Shown here: positions 8,370 through 14,218 of the stretch, one piece after another
Numbering within the stretch: position 1 is the stretch's first letter
Layout: each line of letters opens with the position of its first letter
Assembly: GCF_000496755.2 (NCBI RefSeq)
Contig: NZ_AYKS02000083.1
Coordinates: 1 to 14,218, forward strand
Direction of reading: 5' to 3'
Length of the DNA stretch: 14,218 nt
From: Serratia sp. DD3
GTDB taxonomy: Bacteria > Pseudomonadota > Gammaproteobacteria > Enterobacterales > Enterobacteriaceae
Program-made: the position numbers and the translations under genes
The notes under the pieces: model-generated
What the model was told of the DNA's origin: nothing
Database searches by the model: none
The model's input: the letters and a program-made list of their open reading frames with translations, nothing else

Positions 8370-9248
8370 TTAATCACACTGTTTTAAATTGCTAATTGGC
8401 TTTGATAAGTTAATATTTCTTGAACATTTCAAATCATCCACTAATCTTATCCAAGGGATCATATTGTACCATATTGATTCAATATTTCCCGCGCTATTGA
8501 TATTAAATGAAATAATCATATCGGCATATTGGTAAGTTATACTTTTCTCCCCATCAATATTACTGATGACCCCATTGCCCCCATATTTCTTGATCACAGA
8601 ATCAACACTATCACCAATTTTTATACCACGAGATGTACTATAATCCCCACCGAAATTAATAACTATCTGCGACACGACTTCCTCGTTATCATTTCTAATA
8701 ATATGATTGAGATCAGATATATATATTACAGCGTAGTTATTAAATGGAAAATCGACTCCAAATACATTCGAGTCATTATTGTTTCCAATGTAATTTAGTT
8801 CTATTTTTTTGTTTTTTATTTCGCTAACCTTACTTTTTAATTCATAAGTAGGCTGCCCAATGTAAACATTAACCCCATCTATTTTAATGAAAAAATCGCT
8901 ATAGGTAATATCTCCTGCCGTTTGTTCTACGTCGAATAATCTATTGTTTTCAATCCATCCGCTGACTGTATCACCATTTTTTGTTAAGTATGCCACATAA
9001 TCATATCCATTCAGATTCTTATAAGCTATAACTCGATCCCCTGGAATAATGAATAGATTTTCTTCCTTGCATACTCCATTGGCGTACTTATAAAAATATG
9101 CTCTCTCGCTGTTATTAACTTCTTTTACTTTAGCTAAGCTGATCTGTTTAGTCTGCGATGTTTGTTGTGACTCTATGCAAGATGACCTTGCAAAAAAAGA
9201 AACAAAGAAAAGAAATATAAAAAATCTTAAAAATATAATAATTTTCAT
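8370..9248 (-). CDS. Exported SH3-like candidate immunity protein, first paralogue
   Basis: A 292-residue protein with a hydrophobic N-terminus (residues 3-19, mostly Ile/Leu/Phe), then ARSSC. This is a likely signal peptide; the RSSC sequence does not fit a lipobox, so a soluble periplasmic form is more likely than a lipoprotein. Residues 50-100 form an SH3-like unit (AYFYKYANGVCKEE ... VSGWIE) that aligns without gaps with residues 63-112 of the neighbouring 275-residue protein. Residues 207-250 repeat the second unit (RGIKIGDSVDSVIKKYGG, then ITYQYADMIISFNI). The start is fixed by an ATGA overlap with the effector stop and by a strong GGAGGA site five bases before it, so it is translated together with the toxin. 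This coupling is typical for an immunity gene. A 60-base sample at 8761-8820 is only 20% GC, far below the structural genes. Confidence 0.78.
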   Translation of the reverse strand: MKIIIFLRFFIFLFFVSFFARSSCIESQQTSQTKQISLAKVKEVNNSERAYFYKYANGVCKEENLFIIPGDRVIAYKNLNGYDYVAYLTKNGDTVSGWIENNRLFDVEQTAGDITYSDFFIKIDGVNVYIGQPTYELKSKVSEIKNKKIELNYIGNNNDSNVFGVDFPFNNYAVIYISDLNHIIRNDNEEVVSQIVINFGGDYSTSRGIKIGDSVDSVIKKYGGNGVISNIDGEKSITYQYADMIISFNINSAGNIESIWYNMIPWIRLVDDLKCSRNINLSKPISNLKQCD

Positions 9249-12166
9249 GCTTCCTCCGCATATATTGGGAAATCAAAATAAATCACACTGTCAGGTGACT
9301 TAATAGCCATTTTATAAATAATACCTGATTGAGTTTCAGCCCAATTAACTGCCGTAGCATATTGATGTGTAGCTGGAGAATCAGGATTCCACCTCATTTT
9401 ATAAAGGGTATCTTGCCCCCTTAAAAAGTACTCTCTAGATGCAAACTGAGCACCACCAATTATTGCACGCTCCGGTGTATCCCAGTTCTGTTGCGCTGCA
9501 AATCGTGTACCCTCAGGAACAGCTACACCATCAACAGCACCTACACCATACATATTATAATAAAGCCTTCCGTTAAATAAACTCCCTGTAGCTAACGTGC
9601 TCCTTCCATGATTTGTTTCTACAATTGCATGTGCAACCAAATACATTTCATTTACATTATATGTTTTTGCTGCCTCTATAAAACAGTCTTCTTTGCCAGC
9701 CAAAATCCCTTTGCCTTTCAAGGCCGTTGCTATAGCCTCCTTAGAAATTCCAATGTATGAATTTAATATCATATACTGAAACATATCAGAATTCACAGTT
9801 TCTTCAAAAGGCTTTGGAGTTATATAGGTAGATACTATATCTCTACCTACAGGAACAAATCTCCCACTTGCTGTTCCAATTTGTGGTCCATATCGCGAAT
9901 TGGGACGTCCCAAAGCCATTTGTTTATCTAATGAACTATTCACCGTCGATGAATAATGAGTATATTTTATTATATACTTCTGTTTCTGCATTAAAGCACC
10001 TAAAAACATCAACGGATGCATATGCCACAATGAAGGTCCTAATTTCTCTGTCTTCAAATCCTGCATCCAGGCCATTTTATCAATAAAGTCCTCACCATAT
10101 CCCTTCCACTCTGGAGCATCCTTTGTCAGTTTATTGAAGTATTTCAGCCAGATATTATCTTCTTTTTTGTGATACCAGTCACTGGGATGATTCACTATTA
10201 TTTTATACAGTTGATCACGATAATCGGGAATATGAATGGCACTGCGATACTCTTCCGGTGAATATTTACCATCATGGTTTAAATCAATCTTGTCCAACAA
10301 ACGTTGGTAATTATGGGCCACCAGACTGTAACGGGGGCGAGTATCTTTTTTAGCCAAATCACGCAGCATTTTTAAGACAGTTTTCACCATTAATCCTGGT
10401 GGTGTCTCACCATCAAGGTGATCAAAACTTTCCGGCTCATCCTTAATAATCTCAAAACCCAATTTTTCTAGGTCATACTGTGATAACCGTTCCGGTGATG
10501 TCTCCCCTTTCAGTACGTAGCCTTCCTTAATCTGGTAATACTGCGCCTGCCCCGCCTGGGCATTCTTCGGCTCTAGAGGAACGTTAGACAACTGTAGGAT
10601 CGCTTCGCCTTCGGTCACTTTCCCGCTAGCAGTAAAACGCCCAGTCTGCGCATCTTTCTGGTATAACGCCAGACCCGGTGAATACTTTAGGTAAAGGGGC
10701 TTGTCTTGACCCACTTTATCTGGATTAGCCAGGAACTTCGGTAGATTTTCATCCATGCTGAAACATTCGATATGCACTTGATAACGAGCTTCATGCCATC
10801 CTTCTTTCGGGGCCTGAAAATACCCCAAATGACCTACCGAATCTCCTGCCTTGATAGCATAGGGTTTGGACACACTGACCACTTGATTAAACTGGATCTT
10901 CTCTGGGTTAGGGGGTAACATCGGGCTCCACCACGAGGGTTTGCCCCCAGATACCTGCTTAATATTACCCTTGTCGACCAGCATCCATACTCGCTCACCG
11001 GCCTTCAGGTTGCTAGTGTCTTGCTTCAGGGTGACCAGCCCATAGGTTCTTCCATTTTTTGTGGCGACCAGAGAACTGTCTAATGAATTCCAGGTGACAT
11101 GTATGTCTTTTTTTACCCGACCATAACGCACAGGTTTTTCATTACCCTGGCTAACCCAGTCTGCTTCTGAATAACCCTTAAGTAAATCCGTCGTGATCCA
11201 TTCCTCAGTTACTTGCTCATAAACACTGTACGGAGCCAAATGCATATACAATGTATAAAAATGCAAACCGCTCTCTTCTTTTTCGCCCGGCTGGATATAA
11301 TGGCGAACCAGCAAGAATGAACCAGAGAAATTCAATGGGCCGTTAGTCCAATCCAGCGTCATATAATTACTACAAATACGGTAGGCAACGACTTCACCAT
11401 CTGCCATGCAGCGAATATATTGTTCACCTTTATAGGGCACAGAGAAATCGTTATGTTCTGACGGTTCTCTGCCGCTCAGCGCACACCACGGTGTAGTCGC
11501 ATTCGTGATATGAATACCACCATGCCACATACCATTGCGCCCTATCATATACAAACCCGTAGACTCCCCTTCCAGATGGGAAAGAATCTCCTCTAATTGA
11601 TTGAATTCCTGCCCACTTTGCTTAGGAATGGGGTAGCAAATTTTTATTTTCCCTTTATTACTCTCCGGAGGTGGGGTGCTCTCTGTTGGTTGGGCATCAG
11701 AATGTCGATAGAGGACATAAGCAGTATTATTGGTTCTGTATGCTTGAGCAGGATAAAAACCATTATCCTGAACATAGTCCGAGACCCATTTTGTTCCATC
11801 AAACATCGCTATATGGCCGTGACGATGACCTGTTACTGCTTGAATCACAACAACATCACCAGCTTGCTGACCTGATATGGAATAGACATTCCCAACCTGT
11901 ACTGTTGTTGCATTGTCAACCGGGTTAAAGTTATTTTCAACCAGCCATGTGCCATAATCCTTCGCAGATTCTATACTCGAACCGTTTGGTGATAAACCAC
12001 CGCTAATCAGAGCCCTCTTAACATAACGGGCACATTTTGCCATACCATAGTTTAACTGTATGTGTTCTCCATTCCTTATTCGCCGAGCATTGATGCCAAT
12101 AACCTCGACAGCACCGGCATGAAGCGTGACAATGGCAGTGTCTTTATTAAACATTATACTCACCAT
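9245..12166 (-). CDS. Multidomain peptidoglycan-hydrolase T6SS effector (amidase + glucosaminidase)
   Basis: A 973-residue protein, read as a cell-wall-degrading T6SS effector. Residues about 40-155 form a CHAP/NlpC-like amidase of Tae type: Cys45 in GMAKCARYVKRAL, His118 in HGHIAMFDG, and WVSDYVQ. Residues about 200-475 resemble an M23 (LytM) fold (WHGGIHI, ADGEVVAYR, YTLYMHLAPY, AGDSVGHLGYFQAP, YQVHIE), but the usual HxxxD and HxH metal ligands are altered, so it may be inactive. Residues 628-639 are a canonical EF-hand loop (D-L-N-H-D-G-K-Y-S-P-E-E). Residues about 791-950 match a GH73-type N-acetylglucosaminidase, with likely catalytic Glu850 in AHAIVETNHG, then YYNMYGVGA and LYKMRWNP. 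There is no PAAR, MIX or signal peptide. The ATG at 12166 overlaps the previous stop (TAATG). The ATG at 12154, preceded by GGTGAG, is a good alternative start. Confidence 0.9.
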   Translation of the reverse strand: MVSIMFNKDTAIVTLHAGAVEVIGINARRIRNGEHIQLNYGMAKCARYVKRALISGGLSPNGSSIESAKDYGTWLVENNFNPVDNATTVQVGNVYSISGQQAGDVVVIQAVTGHRHGHIAMFDGTKWVSDYVQDNGFYPAQAYRTNNTAYVLYRHSDAQPTESTPPPESNKGKIKICYPIPKQSGQEFNQLEEILSHLEGESTGLYMIGRNGMWHGGIHITNATTPWCALSGREPSEHNDFSVPYKGEQYIRCMADGEVVAYRICSNYMTLDWTNGPLNFSGSFLLVRHYIQPGEKEESGLHFYTLYMHLAPYSVYEQVTEEWITTDLLKGYSEADWVSQGNEKPVRYGRVKKDIHVTWNSLDSSLVATKNGRTYGLVTLKQDTSNLKAGERVWMLVDKGNIKQVSGGKPSWWSPMLPPNPEKIQFNQVVSVSKPYAIKAGDSVGHLGYFQAPKEGWHEARYQVHIECFSMDENLPKFLANPDKVGQDKPLYLKYSPGLALYQKDAQTGRFTASGKVTEGEAILQLSNVPLEPKNAQAGQAQYYQIKEGYVLKGETSPERLSQYDLEKLGFEIIKDEPESFDHLDGETPPGLMVKTVLKMLRDLAKKDTRPRYSLVAHNYQRLLDKIDLNHDGKYSPEEYRSAIHIPDYRDQLYKIIVNHPSDWYHKKEDNIWLKYFNKLTKDAPEWKGYGEDFIDKMAWMQDLKTEKLGPSLWHMHPLMFLGALMQKQKYIIKYTHYSSTVNSSLDKQMALGRPNSRYGPQIGTASGRFVPVGRDIVSTYITPKPFEETVNSDMFQYMILNSYIGISKEAIATALKGKGILAGKEDCFIEAAKTYNVNEMYLVAHAIVETNHGRSTLATGSLFNGRLYYNMYGVGAVDGVAVPEGTRFAAQQNWDTPERAIIGGAQFASREYFLRGQDTLYKMRWNPDSPATHQYATAVNWAETQSGIIYKMAIKSPDSVIYFDFPIYAEEA

Positions 12167-12636
12167 TAATTATCATTACAAAAAGAAGAACCCCTGGAAT
12201 CAAGCCGAACTGAATCCATAAGCCATCTATCATTTTGTTTTTTTAACTTAACCGTATACTCTGACAAACTGGGTTTATATCCTAACCTCAGTTTCACCAG
12301 GGCAGTTCCATTGTTAACTTTAATTCTCTCAACCGCTATATGGTCTACCCATTCAGGGCATGTATCCTGTGCATCAAGGAAATAATCAGCACCAGTGTCA
12401 TTTTCACTTTCTACCTTTCGTAGGTGTTTCGTCGTATATTTATTAATGGCTTTCTGTAAATCTCCCCCTGCAACTTCTATATCTTCACTTCCATCTGCCA
12501 CCAGGTACTCTTTATAGAATTTTTTAACCACACTTTCCGGTGAGTTGATTTCAGTTTGCTTTGAATCACTTACGCTATTTTCTGAAAAAAATATCAATAC
12601 CAAACATATTGAAAAAATTACATTTTTAAATTTCAT
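12166..12636 (-). CDS. DUF3828-like exported candidate immunity protein
   Basis: A 156-residue protein with a signal peptide (hydrophobic residues about 6-17, likely cleavage after Ser23 in SVS/DS) and a mature part resembling DUF3828. It has an N-terminal SPESVVKKFYKEYLV helix, a central YFLDAQDTCPEWVDHIAV segment, then a beta-rich end (ALVKLRLGYK, YTVKLKKQNDRWLMDSVR). Two Cys in the mature part (in DTCPEW and SSFCNDN) could form a disulfide in the periplasm. Its stop overlaps the effector start by one base (TAATG), so the two are translationally coupled and the protective gene is made first. I infer that it is an immunity protein, possibly against the amidase domain that is encoded closest to it. 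The start at 12636 has a GAGGAA ribosome binding site. A general DUF3828 envelope protein with no immunity role cannot be excluded. Confidence 0.8.
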   Translation of the reverse strand: MKFKNVIFSICLVLIFFSENSVSDSKQTEINSPESVVKKFYKEYLVADGSEDIEVAGGDLQKAINKYTTKHLRKVESENDTGADYFLDAQDTCPEWVDHIAVERIKVNNGTALVKLRLGYKPSLSEYTVKLKKQNDRWLMDSVRLDSRGSSFCNDN

Positions 12637-12662
12637 ATTTCCTCACTGTTCTTGTCCATTTA

Positions 12663-12682
12663 TGTTGTCATCAATGACAACA
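12663..12682. promoter_or_regulatory. Dyad-symmetric element upstream of the cargo operon
   Basis: Two nine-base arms, TGTTGTCAT and ATGACAACA, are perfect reverse complements separated by CA. The element lies 27 bases upstream of the DUF3828-like start, about where transcription from the promoter candidate at 12688-12716 would begin. It could be an operator for a dimeric regulator or a stem-loop at the 5' end of the mRNA. It has no T-run directly after it on the minus strand and is AT-rich, so a terminator is unlikely. Confidence 0.45.
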
Positions 12683-12687
12683 AATAC

Positions 12688-12716
12688 AATAAATAAGATC
12701 TGACGTCGGATATCAA
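12688..12716 (-). promoter_or_regulatory. Candidate sigma-70 promoter of the effector/immunity operon
   Basis: On the minus strand TTGATA (12716-12711, five of six to the -35 consensus) is followed after 17 bases by TTTATT (12693-12688, four of six to the -10 consensus). It is just upstream of the dyad and about 50 bases before the DUF3828-like start. It would let the cargo genes be transcribed separately from vgrG. The match is modest and not tested. Confidence 0.4.
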
Positions 12717-12890
12717 TCATTGATAACGTTACGGGTGACCCGTTTTGTTTCTGAGATCTTGACCACGCTAAAATTTGGTGCTTCGACAGACAAGCCGCCT
12801 GAACTTGGCACAATATCATTCGTTGTTTTCATCATCTCCCTTCCATCAAACTGTGCTCTATCCTGCCCTGAATGGACGCCCCTCCCGATG
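12713..12890 (-). pseudogene. Orphan VgrG C-terminal tail (decayed duplicate)
   Basis: The last 40 codons before the TGA at 12715-12713 (MMKTTNDIVPSSGG ... ISETKRVTRNVIND) align with the last 41 residues of the VgrG encoded just upstream (IMKTANYIVPGSGA ... ISEMSQVTSKSFND). By hand count about 21 of 40 positions are identical, including the MKT, IVP, V-x-x-I-S-E, VT and terminal ND. Upstream the similarity continues in another frame: RIEH at about 12864-12853 matches NGIEH of VgrG, so an indel has broken the reading frame. An ATG-started frame of 80 codons (from 12955) exists, but its first half does not resemble any protein I know. I read this as the 3' stump of a former vgrG left behind when vgrG and cargo were exchanged. 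Confidence 0.75.
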
Positions 12891-12913
12891 GTAAAGAACC
12901 GTGTCCAACTGCC

Positions 12914-12941
12914 AAAACTCAGCCCTCCGATTACTGGAGGG
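12914..12941 (-). terminator. Weak hairpin after vgrG
   Basis: On the minus strand CCCTCC (12941-12936) and GGAGGG (12928-12923) form a six-base GC-rich stem with a seven-base loop, followed five bases later by TTTT. It sits about 50 bases after the vgrG stop and could act as a leaky terminator separating vgrG from the cargo operon. The T-run is short and not adjacent to the stem, so the call is tentative. Confidence 0.3.
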
Positions 12942-12989
12942 GATCGACCAGACAATTTTAGGCAATTTAGAGACGAGTCACGCTCTCTG

Positions 12990-14218
12990 TCAGTCGTTAA
13001 AGGATTTACTGGTGACTTGACTCATTTCTGAAATATCGGTCACATTAAAAGCAGGGGAATCAACCGGTAAATTGGCCCCCGAGCCCGGCACGATATAGTT
13101 CGCGGTTTTCATTATCAAATCCCCCGTTGAGCCATGTTCGATGCCATTCTGGCTCAGCTTCAGGTAGGAGCCCCCGCCATTGAGTGTCAGGGTTTTGGGG
13201 GTGCTGATGATGATTTCGTCCTCGCTACTGGTCACCGTCATCAGCTGCTGCGCAAACAGGGCCAGCGTATTGTGCTGTGCCTGGATCTCGACATCACCCT
13301 GATTGGCCACCAGTTTCGCCCCCGCTTTATGCACAAACAGGCCCAGGGCTTTTTCCACCGAGACCGAGAGGTTTTTCATCGCCCCCATATCCAGGTGCTG
13401 ACCGGCGTTGATCATGGTGTTGCCGGTACTGGTGAGTTGCAGGTGCTCTCCCGAGGTCAGCGCCACCCCTTGTGGCGCACTGGCCAGCAGCACCGCAGAC
13501 TGCAGATTGTTCAACCTGTCAGTCACCAGATTAAGTTGGGTGCTAATATCGGCCACCAGTGCGCCCGCCACTTCTGCGGCGCCACTCAGTGCCTGCATCT
13601 GGTTGTTGGCCTGATTGATCTGGCTCACTGCCGGGGCCATTTCCAGTACCTGCCCCTGCGCTTTAAGCTGTTCATGGGCGGTCAGAAATATCCCCTTGGC
13701 GGCACGCACAGCGCCAAATTCATCGGTGCGCAACTCAAAACCGCGCCCTCGCTGCTCGCGCTGTGCGTTGACCAAGTGGCCCAGGTTAAGTTGGCTCTTG
13801 CCATATTCCGTGGCTAATTTGATATGTTCCTGTTCTCTCTGATCCTCTAGTCTTAATTTGTTGCCAGAAGGGGTTCTCAGCACGTTGCGCGTGTGGTTAT
13901 CGCGGGTGACGTGATCCGGGTGTTCCGAGTCATGTTGGGCATAGGCGATGTACGGGCGATCCAAATCACCGGCATCAAACATCACCGCGACTTCGGTGCC
14001 ATCCAGCAAGGGCGCATGCCAGCCATAGGTCTCACCCGCATAGGGCTTCGCCAGTCGCAGCCACAAATAGGCATACCCTTGTTCGGGGCTGTTACGGTCA
14101 AAATCCAGCTTGACCCGGTAACGGCCCTGCTCATCCAGCCAGGCATAGGTGTCATTTTTCTGGGCGCTTTCTACCCGCGCGGGTAGCGAACCGGCAATCA
14201 CCGGGCGGGGTAATAGGG
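12990..14218 (-). CDS. vgrG: VgrG spike protein, C-terminal part (cut by window edge)
   Basis: VgrG trimers form the T6SS spike under the PAAR tip and carry effectors. The frame is open to the right edge (L-L-P-R-P-V-I-A-G-S), so the gene starts outside the window; the GTG at 14201 is an internal valine, not a start. The visible ~409 residues hold the gp5-like OB domain (GRYRVKLDFDR, YLWLRLAKPYAGETYG, GTEVAVMFDAGDLDRP), the NHTRNVLRTPSGNKLRLEDQ link, and a DUF2345 needle region (FELRTDEFGAVRAAKGIFLTA ... GDVEIQAQHN ... STPKTLTLNGGG). A tail of about 30 residues follows (PVDSPAFNVTDISEMSQVTSKSFND). The tail is too short to be an effector domain and may be a docking site. It is closely followed by a decayed copy of the same tail. 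Confidence 0.96.
   Translation of the reverse strand, partial: LLPRPVIAGSLPARVESAQKNDTYAWLDEQGRYRVKLDFDRNSPEQGYAYLWLRLAKPYAGETYGWHAPLLDGTEVAVMFDAGDLDRPYIAYAQHDSEHPDHVTRDNHTRNVLRTPSGNKLRLEDQREQEHIKLATEYGKSQLNLGHLVNAQREQRGRGFELRTDEFGAVRAAKGIFLTAHEQLKAQGQVLEMAPAVSQINQANNQMQALSGAAEVAGALVADISTQLNLVTDRLNNLQSAVLLASAPQGVALTSGEHLQLTSTGNTMINAGQHLDMGAMKNLSVSVEKALGLFVHKAGAKLVANQGDVEIQAQHNTLALFAQQLMTVTSSEDEIIISTPKTLTLNGGGSYLKLSQNGIEHGSTGDLIMKTANYIVPGSGANLPVDSPAFNVTDISEMSQVTSKSFND

Noticed and set aside
9177..9248. Lipoprotein signal in the 292-residue immunity candidate
   Set aside because: The Cys at residue 24 is preceded by R-S-S, which does not fit a lipobox; a plain Sec signal peptide is more likely.
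12713..12955. 80-codon minus-strand frame as an independent small gene
   Set aside because: Only its last 40 codons resemble anything, and that is a VgrG tail. Upstream similarity to VgrG runs in another frame, so it is better read as a decayed fragment.
13134..13817. 227-codon open frame on the plus strand opposite vgrG
   Set aside because: It is fully antisense to the DUF2345 part of VgrG, has no convincing ribosome binding site and shows no protein features.
14199..14201. GTG at 14201 as the vgrG start
   Set aside because: The frame stays open to the window edge with VgrG-like sequence upstream, and the codon is an internal valine of the PVIAGSLPA segment.
1..14218. Search by eye for tRNA, rRNA, CRISPR repeats, insertion sequences and integrase genes
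   Set aside because: I saw no regularly spaced repeats, no transposase or integrase frame, and no terminal inverted repeats with target duplications.

Overview
The window is the interior of a type VI secretion system (T6SS) locus, and every gene I can support lies on the minus strand, so it reads from right (about 14.2 kb) to left (1). The gene order (vgrG, effector/immunity cargo, PAAR, a two-helix membrane protein, tssM, [tssA remnant], tssF, tssG) and the gene style point to a gammaproteobacterium of the Enterobacterales with a sci-1-like T6SS, such as a Serratia, Pectobacterium or Yersinia relative. I cannot fix the genus from this sequence.

Layout in transcription order. 14218-12990: 3' part of vgrG (gp5-like OB region, DUF2345 needle and a short tail). 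12989-12713: a decayed second copy of a VgrG 3' tail, with a weak hairpin between it and vgrG. 12716-12663: a candidate sigma-70 promoter and a near-perfect dyad. 12636-12166: small exported DUF3828-like protein, a likely immunity protein. 12166-9245: a 973-residue effector with an N-terminal CHAP/Tae-type amidase, a degenerate M23-like middle, an EF-hand loop and a C-terminal GH73-type glucosaminidase. 9248-8370 and 8327-7500: two paralogous exported SH3-like proteins, likely immunity proteins. 7499-7306: non-coding. 7305-7042: PAAR spike tip. 7039-5837: membrane protein of unknown function. 5840-2463: tssM. 2466-2317: C-terminal remnant of what looks like tssA. 2284-515: tssF. 551-1: start of tssG, which runs off the left edge.

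How it works together. VgrG and PAAR form the spike, TssM is the periplasm-spanning membrane-complex protein, and TssF/TssG are baseplate wedge proteins. The cargo module between vgrG and PAAR appears to supply a peptidoglycan-degrading toxin with two different catalytic domains (peptide cleavage and glycan cleavage) and three periplasm-directed candidate immunity proteins on its two sides. Genes are tightly coupled: TAATG between the DUF3828 gene and effector, ATGA between effector and the first SH3-like gene, GTGA between the membrane protein and tssM, and a 37-base overlap of tssF and tssG. The cargo is much more AT-rich than the structural genes, which fits an exchangeable cassette. The orphan VgrG tail next to it looks like a scar of an earlier exchange.

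The points most worth a second look are the dual-warhead effector with immunity genes on both sides, the orphan VgrG tail, and the apparent deletion of nearly all of tssA.
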